Source: Prauserella marina
GTDB taxonomy: Bacteria; Actinomycetota; Actinomycetes; Mycobacteriales; Pseudonocardiaceae
Assembly (NCBI RefSeq): GCF_002240355.1
Contig: NZ_CP016353.1
Coordinates: forward strand, 3,336,501 to 3,400,500
DNA: 64,000 bases
Direction: 5' to 3'
Below the pieces are notes generated by a model. That model saw nothing but the letters and a program-made list of their open reading frames with translations. It had not been told where the DNA came from and did not search any database. Below are positions 42,239-50,891 of this stretch, piece after piece (the stretch's first letter is position 1; each line of letters opens with the position of its first letter). The position numbers were made by a program, and so were the translations under genes.

Positions 42239-43603
42239 GTGCCGATGATCATGTTGTGCCTTGTCCAGTTCATGCTCGTGCTCGATGACACTGTCGTGAG
42301 CGTTGCCCTGCCCAGCATTCGTGACGAGCTGGGCTTCAGCGATTCCGGCCTGCCCTGGGTCGTCAACGCCTACTTCCTGGCTTTCGGTGGGCTGCTGTTG
42401 CTCTGCGGGCGGATGGCGGATCTGCTGGGGCGCCGCCGGGTCTTTCTCGTCGGCGTGGCGCTGTTCGGGGTGGCCAGCCTGGCCTGTGGGTTCGCGCAAG
42501 AGCCGTGGCAGCTGGTGATCGGACGGTTCGCGCAGGGCACGGGGGCCGCGATGGCCAGTCCGGCGGCGATGTCGATGGTCACGTTGCTGCATCCAGGGCC
42601 GAAGGAACGGGCCAGGGCGCTGGGCATCTGGGGTGGCCTCGCGGCGCTGGGCGGCACCTCGGGTCTGGTGTTGTCGGGGGCGTTGACCGACTTGGTGTCC
42701 TGGCGCGGGATCTTCCTCATCAACCTGCCCATCGTCGCCCTGGCCCTGGTGCTGCTTCCCCGCCTGATCCCGGAGTCGCGCGCCTCTGACCGGGGCAAGC
42801 TCGACGTTCCGGGTGCGGTACTGGTCACCGGTACCGCGGTGTCGCTGGTGTACGGACTGTTGCGGGTCGGAGAGACCGGCTGGGGCGATGCGGTTGTCAT
42901 CGGTGCCGTCGCGTTGTCCTTCGTCTTGGCGGTGGCGTTCTTGGTCGTGGAGTCGCGGGTGGTGGCGCCACTGGTGCCTGGCGTGTTCCTCGCTTCGCGA
43001 ACGCGGGCGGTCGCCAACGGTGCGACCCTGCTGTTCTCGATGGCGATGTACGCGATGTCGTTCCTGCTGATGATCCGGATACAGACCACTCTGGGGTACA
43101 GCCCGTTGCTGGCCGGCATCGCTTATCTGCCCTACGGTGCCGGCATCTTGGCGGGTATGTGGCTGTCCTCCCGCGTCTCGCTCAGGATCGGAGCCCGGTG
43201 GGCCCTGCTACTGGCTTTCGTGGTCAACGTCGTCGGTCTTCTGCTGCTGTCCGGCGTGGCGGCTGGCGACTCCTATGCCGCCCACGTCCTGCCCGGCATG
43301 CTCGTCCTGAGCGTCGGCAATGGGCTGAGTTTGCCTGTCATGGCCGTAGCGGCGGTGGATGGCACCACCGAGGACAACGCCGGTCTCGGCTCGGCCCTGT
43401 TCACTTCCGTCCAGCAGATCGGTGGCGCGGTCGGCATAGCCGCGCTGGTCACCTTGGGTTACTCGGGCGGGCTTACGGCGGGCGCGGTCTGCGTAGCGCT
43501 GGGCGCCGTGCTCGTTGTCGTGCTGCTGCCGTCGCGTGCCGGTGGCTCGCGTCAGCCGGCTGAACTCGATCACCGAGGAGCACCGGCGACGGCTTCGCGG
43601 TGA
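42239..43603 (+). CDS. DHA2-family (14-helix) MFS drug exporter
   Basis: A 454-residue exporter of the EmrB/QacA subfamily. It has LDDTVVSVALPSIRDELGFS at the first helix, motif A GRMADLLGRRRVFLVG and motif C-like WGGLAALGGTSGLVLSGALT. It should expel hydrophobic or cationic drugs by proton antiport. GTG start at 42239. The AraC gene opposite is the likely regulator; the C-terminal tail is short and polar. Confidence 0.85.
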   Translation: MPMIMLCLVQFMLVLDDTVVSVALPSIRDELGFSDSGLPWVVNAYFLAFGGLLLLCGRMADLLGRRRVFLVGVALFGVASLACGFAQEPWQLVIGRFAQGTGAAMASPAAMSMVTLLHPGPKERARALGIWGGLAALGGTSGLVLSGALTDLVSWRGIFLINLPIVALALVLLPRLIPESRASDRGKLDVPGAVLVTGTAVSLVYGLLRVGETGWGDAVVIGAVALSFVLAVAFLVVESRVVAPLVPGVFLASRTRAVANGATLLFSMAMYAMSFLLMIRIQTTLGYSPLLAGIAYLPYGAGILAGMWLSSRVSLRIGARWALLLAFVVNVVGLLLLSGVAAGDSYAAHVLPGMLVLSVGNGLSLPVMAVAAVDGTTEDNAGLGSALFTSVQQIGGAVGIAALVTLGYSGGLTAGAVCVALGAVLVVVLLPSRAGGSRQPAELDHRGAPATASR

Positions 43604-43723
43604 GCGCGAGGGTTGCCGTGCCACGAGCAGAGCCCGTTCCGGCGCCGGTAGTGGCCATTCGGTGTCCACCACCGCTGCCAGGGTGGTTTCTGTTCGGAGA
43701 ACAGGCGAAAGGGCGGTTGGGGT

Positions 43724-44962
43724 ATGCGGGTGGTCGTGGTCGGTGGCGGGATCGGCGGTCTCGCTCTGGGAGCGGGGTTGCGGCGCAAAGGGTTCGATGC
43801 GGTGGTGTTCGATCGCGACACCGATGTGGCGGCGACGGGTGGCTACCACATCACGCTGGACGAGCGGGCGCAGTCGGCGTTGAGGGAACTCGTGGATCCG
43901 GTGATCATGCGGCGGTTGCTGGCGTCGGGGTCGGCGCTGCGGTTGCGCGAGCGGGACGCGTTCTGGGATCGCCGTGGCCGTCTCCTGGGCCACGGGCCGG
44001 ATCTCGGTGGCAGCGGGAGCGTCGATGTCGATCGGATCACCCTGCGGACGCTGCTCGCCGAAGCCGCCGGTGACGGCCTGTGCCTGGGGACCGAGGTGGC
44101 GGGCGTCGGGCACGATGACCATGGCGCGCCTCAGGTGTTCTTTTCCGAAAGGGCACCTGTCTCGGCGGACCTGGTGGTCGGCGCCGACGGCACGCATTCG
44201 ATCGTCGCCCGTCATCTGGCGGGCGGGCCGACCAACCGTCCGGCTGGCATCGCCGGATTCTGTGGCCGCACCCTGGTGCGGGACCTCGGTCCCGGTGAGC
44301 GGCGGCGGTTGCGGCCACGCTCGGGGCTGGCGATCGGACCTCGCGGAGCGGCGCTCTACGTCGGTTTCCTCGATCCGGTCGGCAATCCGATGCTCGACGC
44401 TCCCGAGTTGCGGATGTCGGTGACCACGGAGCCCACCTACATCTGGGGTGCGGTGTTCCCGGAGTCCGCGGGTACCGATGCTCTGCGCGATCTGTGTGGC
44501 GGCGAGTTGCGGGAGGCGCTGATCGGCCGGTTTCTGCGGCGGGGCTGGGCCGAGCACGCCCTGGAGATCATCGCCAAGGCCGATCCGCGGAGCGTGGCCG
44601 GATTCCGGTTCAACGCCGCGTCGACGCGCGCGGCGGATCTCGCGCCGTGGTCGGCGGGAAACATCACCGCGCTCGGCGATGCCGTGCACGCGACGCCACC
44701 GACCGCGGGAATGGGAGCCGGTGCGGCTATCCGTGATGCCGCCGATCTGCTCACCCGGGTCGGTTCCGTGACAGAGGGCGACATGACGCTCATCGAGGCG
44801 GTCGGGCGGTTCGAGGCGGGAATGCGGGTGCGGGGCGGAGAGGTCCTGACGCTGGCGATGAAGACGGTCCGCTGGATTCTGGCCACCGACACGAGGCTCG
44901 GCGCCACGGCCACCGCTGTGAGCACGCCGATTCTGGCGGCGGCCGCCCGGCTGCGCCGCTGA
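43724..44962 (+). CDS. FAD-dependent aromatic monooxygenase-like protein
   Basis: A 412-residue group A flavoprotein monooxygenase relative: VVVVGGGIGGLALGAGLRRKG for FAD ADP binding, ADLVVGADGTHSIVARH as the DG motif, and ITALGDAVHATPPTAGMGAGAAI as the GD motif. Such enzymes hydroxylate aromatic compounds or inactivate drugs such as tetracyclines and rifamycins. Substrate unknown. It follows the exporter by 120 bases and precedes a WYL regulator, in the resistance-like cluster. Confidence 0.82.
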   Translation: MRVVVVGGGIGGLALGAGLRRKGFDAVVFDRDTDVAATGGYHITLDERAQSALRELVDPVIMRRLLASGSALRLRERDAFWDRRGRLLGHGPDLGGSGSVDVDRITLRTLLAEAAGDGLCLGTEVAGVGHDDHGAPQVFFSERAPVSADLVVGADGTHSIVARHLAGGPTNRPAGIAGFCGRTLVRDLGPGERRRLRPRSGLAIGPRGAALYVGFLDPVGNPMLDAPELRMSVTTEPTYIWGAVFPESAGTDALRDLCGGELREALIGRFLRRGWAEHALEIIAKADPRSVAGFRFNAASTRAADLAPWSAGNITALGDAVHATPPTAGMGAGAAIRDAADLLTRVGSVTEGDMTLIEAVGRFEAGMRVRGGEVLTLAMKTVRWILATDTRLGATATAVSTPILAAAARLRR

Positions 44963-44987
44963 AGGGCGACGAGGGCAGGATCGGGTC

Positions 44988-45977
44988 GTGGCGGACACTT
45001 CACGGCGGGCTTTGCGGTTGCTGTCGCTGCTGGGGGCGCGGGCGCAGTGGTCGCTGGCCGAGCTCGCGGGCCGGCTCGGCGTGAGTGAACGCACGACCCG
45101 CCGTGACATCGAGACCCTGCGGCGATTGGGATATCCGGTGGCGACGGTGCACGGTCCGGAAGGCGGTTACCGGCTCGGCGCGGGTGGGTCGCTTCCGCCG
45201 TTGCTGTTCGACGAGGATCAGGCGCTCGCCGTCGCTGTGGCCTTGCAGACCGCGCCGGGTTCGGTGTTCGGCCTCGCCGACGACGCGGCGCGGGCGCTGG
45301 AGACGCTGACCGGTGTGATGCCCGCGAGGCTGCGCGCCTCCATGGAGGCGTTGCGGCTGACGAGGCTGCGCAACTACTGGGAGTTCGCCGCGCCACCCAT
45401 CGATCCGGACGGGTTGACGGCGGTCGGTGCCGCTGTCGCTCAGCGCCGGGAGCTCGTGGTGGAGGTGCTTGGCGCGGATGGGGCGCGCACCGTACCCGGT
45501 GAAGCGGGGTTCGTGGCGGCTCGCCGGGTCGAACCCCACCATCTCGTGGTCTGGGCCGCGCGCTGGTATCTGGTCGCTTACGACGTCGCCGTTGGTGCCT
45601 GGCGGGTGCACCGGGTCGACCGGTTGCGTGCGCGGCCGACCACCCGGATTTTCGCGGAACGGCCGGTGCCTGGCGATGACGTCGCCCGGTTCGTGATGAC
45701 CAGTCATGATCGTGGTGACATTCCGGCGGCGTGGCCGTGCACGGGCAGCGCGTGTCTCGACCTGCCTGCCAGGGTCGTCGCCCGCTTCGCTCCGGGTGGT
45801 TCGGTGGTGGAGCAGCTGGATTCGGGCTGGTGCAGGCTGACGCTCGGCGCGTGGTCGTGGGCCGGTGTCGCGGGGATACTCGCGACGTTCGACGCGGAGT
45901 TGACCGAGGTTCAGCCGCCGGAGCTGGTCGTGGCTTTTCGACGCCTGGCGGGCAGGTGGTCGGCACGGGAGACCTGA
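44988..45977 (+). CDS. HTH-WYL domain transcriptional regulator
   Basis: A 329-residue regulator: N-terminal winged helix (LGVSERTTRRDIETLRRLGYP), a central WYL domain with HHLVVWAARWYLVAYDV, and a WCX-type C-terminal extension. WYL regulators bind small ligands or nucleic acid; in actinobacteria they usually act as activators or repressors of a neighbour. The GTG start follows the monooxygenase gene by 25 bases, so the pair is probably one operon. Confidence 0.82.
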   Translation: MADTSRRALRLLSLLGARAQWSLAELAGRLGVSERTTRRDIETLRRLGYPVATVHGPEGGYRLGAGGSLPPLLFDEDQALAVAVALQTAPGSVFGLADDAARALETLTGVMPARLRASMEALRLTRLRNYWEFAAPPIDPDGLTAVGAAVAQRRELVVEVLGADGARTVPGEAGFVAARRVEPHHLVVWAARWYLVAYDVAVGAWRVHRVDRLRARPTTRIFAERPVPGDDVARFVMTSHDRGDIPAAWPCTGSACLDLPARVVARFAPGGSVVEQLDSGWCRLTLGAWSWAGVAGILATFDAELTEVQPPELVVAFRRLAGRWSARET

Positions 45978-45992
45978 GCAGGCGTCGGCGTC

Positions 45993-46583
45993 CTATTCAA
46001 TGCCGTCGATGAGTGTGGTGACGAGGATTGCCGCGAAGGTGGCCGGTGGCGATTCGGCGTGGCCTGGCTGGTTCAGGTGGCTGAGAAACGCCTGTTGGAA
46101 GCAGGCGCCGAGCAGCATCCTGGCGGCGGCTTCGACGTTGGTGCCGGGTGCTATCTCGCCACGGTCGCGACAGGCCGCGAGGTAGCTCGCGAGCGTGGCG
46201 ATGGGCTGTTCCGGGCCCTCTCCCCTGGTCGTGAGGTCGGCGCGGTGCGCGGCGAGCAGGTCCGGTTCGGCGAAGAGGGAGCCCGCCATGGGGAATCCGT
46301 GCCGATAGAAGGACAGCGCGGCGACCGCGACGGTGCGCAGTGCCTCGGGTAGCCCTTCGCGGCGGCCAGTGTCCGGTAGTGCGCGTAAGGCTCCGGCGAG
46401 GTCTCCTGGGGCGCGTTCGGCCAGTACTCGGGTGAACAGTTCGGTCTTGCTGCTGAAGTGCTTGTACAAGGTGGCTTCCGAGTAGCCCGCGGTTGTCGCG
46501 ATCTGTTTGGTGGTGGCGCGAGCGAGCCCGTGCTGTTCGATGACCGTTGCCGCCACGTCGAGAATTCTGTCCCGGGTGGACAT
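45993..46583 (-). CDS. TetR-family regulator, second gene of SGNH operon
   Basis: A 196-residue TetR protein with helix-turn-helix ATTKQIATTAGYSEATLYKHF. Residues 55-190 form the helical ligand domain. It is encoded 21 bases after the SGNH hydrolase on the same strand, with GGAG before the ATG, so it probably represses its own operon by binding the large inverted repeat at 47482-47528. Its 3' end faces the WYL gene. Confidence 0.82.
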   Translation of the reverse strand: MSTRDRILDVAATVIEQHGLARATTKQIATTAGYSEATLYKHFSSKTELFTRVLAERAPGDLAGALRALPDTGRREGLPEALRTVAVAALSFYRHGFPMAGSLFAEPDLLAAHRADLTTRGEGPEQPIATLASYLAACRDRGEIAPGTNVEAAARMLLGACFQQAFLSHLNQPGHAESPPATFAAILVTTLIDGIE

Positions 46584-46604
46584 GGTGTTTCTCCTCGCGG
46601 GTTG

Positions 46605-47471
46605 TCAGGGGGCGGGGTGGGTGGCTTGGTCGCGCAGCCATTGCGCGGCCAGTGACGCGGCGGTGGCCGCTCCTCGGTTGTTCAGGTGGACGCCGTCCAC
46701 GAGCACCGTGTAGCCGTTGGCCGTGCCGATGTCGTCCCAGCTCTGGCCGAGGTAGTAGTGCCGGGTGCCGGCCAGAGCCGCTGACAGGAGGGAGAAGTCG
46801 CTCGGCTGGGAGCCGCCTTCGGCGTGGATGATCGTGGTCAGGCGCTCGTTGAGGGGCAGGTAGCCCGCGTCGTATTCGGCGGCTACGTCCGCGATGACGG
46901 CGTTGAAGCGGGAGACGAGCCTGTTCTGGGGGTCGTCGAGGTCTTCGCCGAGTGGTTGCAGAGAGTAGAACGCGAACTCGGCCGTGGTTTCGGTGGCCAG
47001 CCGGTGTGCGATGGTGCCGAGGTCTTTCCGGTAGGTGTCGAGTGCCGGTTCGGTGTTGTCGGCGGCGCCGAGGACGTTGTTGGTGCCGATCAGCAGCATG
47101 ACGGCGTCGGGTTTGGTCTCGATGATCTGGTCGAGGCGGTCGAGCAGGTCGGAGCTGGTGTTGCCGTTGATGCCCGCGTTGATGAACTGGTAACCGTGCT
47201 CCCCCATGCCGGTGCGCAGCAGTGAGACGAAGTCGGCCGAGCCGATGCCGTGTATGGAACTGGCGCCTGCCACGACGACGACGGGTCCGTCGGCGGTGCC
47301 GCCGTTGTCGAGGAAGTCCTGTGGGGTCAGTTCGGGTTCGCGCAGGAAGGTGAGGTAGGCCAGTGGTGCGAGCACGGCGGCGATGCCGAGCAACGGGATG
47401 AGCGTCCAGAGGAGAACGCGGCGGAGCCGGTGGCGCGGTGTCGTGTTGGGCGTGTCGGCGGGCGTGAGCAT
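46605..47471 (-). CDS. membrane-anchored SGNH/GDSL hydrolase
   Basis: A 288-residue protein with an N-terminal membrane segment (VLLWTLIPLLGIAAVLAPLAYL) and an exported SGNH domain. The blocks are VVAGASSIHGIG (Ser, with Ala replacing the usual Asp of GDS), NAGINGN (Gly and Asn), IGTNN and the DGVHLN catalytic Asp/His. It is likely a carbohydrate or lipid esterase outside the membrane. GGAGG precedes the ATG at 47471, which lies just inside the operator region. Confidence 0.8.
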   Translation of the reverse strand: MLTPADTPNTTPRHRLRRVLLWTLIPLLGIAAVLAPLAYLTFLREPELTPQDFLDNGGTADGPVVVVAGASSIHGIGSADFVSLLRTGMGEHGYQFINAGINGNTSSDLLDRLDQIIETKPDAVMLLIGTNNVLGAADNTEPALDTYRKDLGTIAHRLATETTAEFAFYSLQPLGEDLDDPQNRLVSRFNAVIADVAAEYDAGYLPLNERLTTIIHAEGGSQPSDFSLLSAALAGTRHYYLGQSWDDIGTANGYTVLVDGVHLNNRGAATAASLAAQWLRDQATHPAP

Positions 47472-47481
47472 GGGCGAACCT

Positions 47482-47528
47482 CCAGGTGAGTGAGTACTCA
47501 CCAACGTAGTGAGTACTCACTCACCTGG
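47482..47528. promoter_or_regulatory. 47-bp perfect inverted repeat holding two copies of GTGAGTACTCAC
   Basis: Arms 47482-47501 and 47509-47528 are exact 20-base reverse complements around 7 bases. Each arm contains the self-complementary 12-mer GTGAGTACTCAC, so the element is two palindromic sites inside one larger palindrome, 22 bases apart centre to centre. It lies 10 bases before the SGNH start, the natural operator for the operon's TetR protein. Confidence 0.8.
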
Positions 47529-47571
47529 CGACGTGTTGGCGGTCACGCTCGCGCGCCGAGGAGCTCTCGGC

Positions 47572-47931
47572 TCAGTGCCGCAGGAGTCCCGCGAGCACGG
47601 TGGCGTGACTGTGCTCGACGTCTTTGGTCGCGGTCAGCAGCGTGAGCGCGTCGTCGGCGAGCAGGGTGCGCAACCGGGCGAGCGCGTGACGGCCCTCCGG
47701 GGTGTCGAGTTCCGCGCGGTAGCGCTCGCGGAACGCCTCGAATTTGGCGGGGTCGTGGCCGTACCAGGTGCGCAATTCGGTGGAGGGCGCGACGTCCTTG
47801 AGCCACTCGTGCATCGGCAGGTCCGATTTGCGGATGCCGCGCGGCCAGATCCGGTCGACGAGCACGCGGGTGCCGTCGTCGCGTTCGGCGTCGTCGTACA
47901 CGCGGCGAACCTTGACGGGGTGTGCGCTCAT
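47572..47931 (-). CDS. DUF488 family protein
   Basis: A 119-residue protein with the DUF488 pattern: VKVRRVYDDAERDDGTRVLVDRIWPRGIRKSDLPM broken across its two conserved blocks, and the LRTWYGHDPAKFEAFRERY segment. The fold is conserved but the function is unknown. It begins 4 bases after the VOC stop, so both are probably co-transcribed with translation re-initiating. Confidence 0.83.
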   Translation of the reverse strand: MSAHPVKVRRVYDDAERDDGTRVLVDRIWPRGIRKSDLPMHEWLKDVAPSTELRTWYGHDPAKFEAFRERYRAELDTPEGRHALARLRTLLADDALTLLTATKDVEHSHATVLAGLLRH

Positions 47932-47935
47932 CAGC

Positions 47936-48364
47936 TCAGGGTTTCGCAGGTGCCGGTCCCCCGCATCCCAGCATGTCGAGGTAGTGCGGGCTGTACATGA
48001 TGCCGAGGATGTTGCCGAAGGGGTCGGCCACCGAGGCGGTGACGAACCCGGCTTCGCGGGTGACCGGTTCCTCGTGCGGGCTCGCGCCGAGCGCCAGCAG
48101 CCGTGTCCAGGTTACCTCGACGTCGTCGACGTGCCAGAAGGTGACCACTCCCCCTGGTTCGGCGGTCGCCGCGTGCGGGGCGAACCGGCGGTCGATGAGG
48201 CCGAGTTCGTGCTGGTAGTCGCCGATGCGGAACTCGACGTAGGCGGGCGGGCCTTCCAGGGGGCGCACGAAATAGGGCCGCGTGCCGAGCAGGTCGGTGT
48301 ACCACCGCGCGGCGGCGGGCAGATCGTCGGCGAAGAGGCTGATGGTGGAGAGTCCGCGACACAT
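47936..48364 (-). CDS. VOC-family protein
   Basis: A 142-residue VOC protein: LSTISLFADDLPAAARWYTD, YVEFRIGDYQHELGLIDRRF and a C-terminal VADPFGNILGIMYSPHY that supplies the metal Glu-equivalent region. Function not assignable. GGAAAGGA lies before the ATG at 48364, and an in-frame extension upstream has no such site. First gene of a two-gene unit with DUF488. Confidence 0.78.
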   Translation of the reverse strand: MCRGLSTISLFADDLPAAARWYTDLLGTRPYFVRPLEGPPAYVEFRIGDYQHELGLIDRRFAPHAATAEPGGVVTFWHVDDVEVTWTRLLALGASPHEEPVTREAGFVTASVADPFGNILGIMYSPHYLDMLGCGGPAPAKP

Positions 48365-48546
48365 GTGGAGTCCTTTCCTGATCCGGTGTGTGGAAGCGGA
48401 ATCAGGATGCCGTCCGAAAGTGCTCATCCTGTGCGTACTTTTCTTCGGGTTGTGTGCGTCGCGGGGTGAGCTGGGCCACCCGGTGTCCCGGACGGGGGCG
48501 CCGCGGCCGACAATAAGCGCACGCTCACCGATGTTGGGGAGGCCCA

Positions 48547-49434
48547 GTGGCGGATCCGTTGTTCACCTCGGTCGACGATGTCGCGCGGCGGCTGGCCGAG
48601 GCCGGCTACCTTGCCTCGACCGCGGTGGCCACCACCGTTTTCCTCGCTGACCGGCTGGGAAAACCGTTGCTGGTCGAAGGCCCCGCGGGGGTGGGAAAGA
48701 CCGAGCTGGCCAGGGCGCTGGCGACGGCGACGGGCAGCGGGCTGGTGCGATTGCAGTGCTACGAGGGCATCGACGAGTCACGCGCGCTGTACGAGTGGAA
48801 TCACGCCAAGCAGTTGCTGCGCATCACGGCGGCGAAGGGCGAGTCGTGGCAGGACACGCGCGACGACGTGTTCGGAGAGGAGTTCCTGCTGCCGAGGCCG
48901 CTGCTCACGGCCATCCGCAATCCCGACCCCACCGTGCTGCTGATCGACGAGACCGACAAGGCCGATGTCGAGATGGAAGGGCTGCTGCTTGAGGTGCTGG
49001 GCGACTTCCAGGTCACGGTTCCCGAACTGGGCACGATCACGGCCGCGCGGCGGCCGTTCGTGGTGCTGACGTCGAACGCGACGAGAGAACTGTCCGAAGC
49101 ACTCAAACGCCGTTGCCTGTTCCTTTACCTCGACTTCCCTTCCGCCGAACTGGAAAGGGACATCGTGGCGTTGCAGGTACCCGGCCTCGATTCCACGCTG
49201 ACCGAGTCGCTGGTGCGGGTCGTCGGCGCGCTCAGGGACCTCGACCTGCGCAAGGCACCCTCGATCGCCGAGTCGATCGACTGGGCGCGCACGTTGCTGG
49301 CGCTGGGTGCCGACAGTCTCGACGAGGAGACCGTGCGGGCAACGCTGGGCGTGATCCTGAAATACCAGGCCGATCACCGCAAGGCGGTGTCCGAGCTGCG
49401 GTTGCCCTCGGTACTGGACGCGGCTTCGCCATGA
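48547..49434 (+). CDS. MoxR-type AAA+ ATPase
   Basis: A 295-residue AAA+ protein: Walker A VEGPAGVGKTELARAL, Walker B TVLLIDETDKAD and sensor 1 VLTSNATRELSEALKRRC. MoxR proteins act as chaperone-like ATPases for metal-cofactor insertion or complex assembly, with VWA-domain partners. GTG start with GGGGAGG. Its stop overlaps the VWA gene start (ATGA), matching the usual MoxR-VWA pair. No target enzyme complex is adjacent. Confidence 0.87.
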   Translation: MADPLFTSVDDVARRLAEAGYLASTAVATTVFLADRLGKPLLVEGPAGVGKTELARALATATGSGLVRLQCYEGIDESRALYEWNHAKQLLRITAAKGESWQDTRDDVFGEEFLLPRPLLTAIRNPDPTVLLIDETDKADVEMEGLLLEVLGDFQVTVPELGTITAARRPFVVLTSNATRELSEALKRRCLFLYLDFPSAELERDIVALQVPGLDSTLTESLVRVVGALRDLDLRKAPSIAESIDWARTLLALGADSLDEETVRATLGVILKYQADHRKAVSELRLPSVLDAASP

Positions 49435-50834
49435 GCGCGGCGGCCGTGCAGGCGCGGTTGGTGGAGTTCGCCCGCGCGTTGCGGGAGCGCGGGATCGGTG
49501 TGGGTACCGGGGAAACCGTGGACGCGGCGGCGGCCGTCGAGGTGCTGGGGTTCGCCGAGCGGGACCGGCTCCGGGAAGCGCTGGCGGCCACGATGCTGCG
49601 CGGACCTGGTCAGCGGCCGGTGTTCGACGCGGTGTTCGATCTGTACTTCCCGGCGGCGGTGGGTTCGGCCGAGGGCGCTGATTCTGCCTTGAGCGTGCCG
49701 GAGTTGCGCGAAGCGCTGGTCTCCGCGCTGGCGCTCGGTGACGAGGGGCGGTTGAGGGCTTTGGCCGCGGCCGGGGTGGAGACGCTCGGAGCGTATGGCG
49801 CCTTGGGCGCAGGCGGTTCCGGTGAGGGCGCGGGGCAGGCGATGAGCGGCTGGTCGGCCTATCAGGCGCTGGGTGAGATCCGGCCGGACGCGCTGCTGCA
49901 CAAGGTGCTCGCCGCCATGGGTGCGGCCGGTGAGGACGGTACTGACGGTGACCCGCTCGGAGCCGTGTTGAGCGAGCGCGAGGCGAGGGCACGCATCGGG
50001 GCGTTCACCGAGTACGTCAACGCCGAGGCCAGGCGGCGGACGGCGGAACTTCGGGGTAGGGAGCGGATCGCGCGGTACGCGGTGGCTCCCCAGGACGAGC
50101 TGGTGAGTTTCACGAGCGCGACGCGGGAGCAGCTGGCGCAGTTGCGGCGCACGATTCAGCCGTTGTCCCGGAAGCTGGCGACGAGGCTCGCGGCGCGGCG
50201 CAGGAAGGCGCGGCGCGGTGAGATCGACGTGCGGCGCACGTTGCGGCGGTCGCTGGCCACCGGCGGGGTGCCGATGCGGCCCGCGATGCGGGATCGCGCA
50301 CCGGGGAGGCCGGATCTGTTGCTGTTGTGCGACATGTCGGGTTCGGTCGCGGGGTTCGCGCAGTTCACCCTGTTGCTGACGCGGGCGCTGAGTGACCAGT
50401 TCAGCAAGATCCGCAGCTTCGCGTTCATCGGGAGGACCGACGAGATCACGCACATTCTCGCCGGTGGGGGTGGCGATCCCGAACGGCTGGCCGCGAGGAT
50501 CCTGGCCGAGGCGAAGGTGACCGTGTGGGGTATGAGCAGCGACTACGGCAATTCGCTCGGCACCTTCGCAGACGGGTGGGCCGACGCCGTGGGCCCGAGG
50601 ACCAGCGTGCTGATCCTCGGTGACGGCCGCACGAACGGTGGAGACGAGAACGTGGCCGCGCTGCGCCGGATCGCGGCGAGGGCGAAGCACGTGTTCTGGC
50701 TCAATCCCGAACGCGAGTCGTTGTGGGGCACCGGTGATTCGGCCGCCCTCCGGTACGCGAAGGTGGTGCCGATGTTCGAGTGCCGTAACGTCAGGCAACT
50801 GTCCTATGTGGTCAGTGAGCTGCTTCCGGGCTGA
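49431..50834 (+). CDS. VWA domain CoxE-like protein
   Basis: A 467-residue protein: helical N-terminal half, then a CoxE-type VWA domain from about residue 295. The MIDAS is DMSGSVAGF, with the later metal Thr/Asp in LGDGRTNGGDE. It should bind a divalent metal and a protein partner, acting with the overlapping MoxR ATPase. In CO-dehydrogenase clusters the pair (CoxD/CoxE) helps mature the active site; no such cluster is here, so the client is unknown. Confidence 0.85.
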   Translation: MSAAAVQARLVEFARALRERGIGVGTGETVDAAAAVEVLGFAERDRLREALAATMLRGPGQRPVFDAVFDLYFPAAVGSAEGADSALSVPELREALVSALALGDEGRLRALAAAGVETLGAYGALGAGGSGEGAGQAMSGWSAYQALGEIRPDALLHKVLAAMGAAGEDGTDGDPLGAVLSEREARARIGAFTEYVNAEARRRTAELRGRERIARYAVAPQDELVSFTSATREQLAQLRRTIQPLSRKLATRLAARRRKARRGEIDVRRTLRRSLATGGVPMRPAMRDRAPGRPDLLLLCDMSGSVAGFAQFTLLLTRALSDQFSKIRSFAFIGRTDEITHILAGGGGDPERLAARILAEAKVTVWGMSSDYGNSLGTFADGWADAVGPRTSVLILGDGRTNGGDENVAALRRIAARAKHVFWLNPERESLWGTGDSAALRYAKVVPMFECRNVRQLSYVVSELLPG

Positions 50835-50848
50835 TCGGGCGGACCGCG

Positions 50849-50891
50849 CCGTGTCCCGTGACGAGCGTCGCGGGACACGGCCGCTCGTCAC
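50849..50891. terminator. overlapping hairpins at the convergent gene ends
   Basis: CCGTGTCCCG (50849-50858) pairs with CGGGACACGG (50871-50880). A second stem, GTGACGAGCG (50857-50866) with CGCTCGTCAC (50882-50891), interleaves with it, so only one can form fully. The second includes the imine-reductase stop at 50888. Confidence 0.65.

Noticed and set aside
47482-47528. Inverted repeat read as transposon ends
   Set aside because: Only 7 bases separate the arms, there is no transposase, and the position fits an operator.
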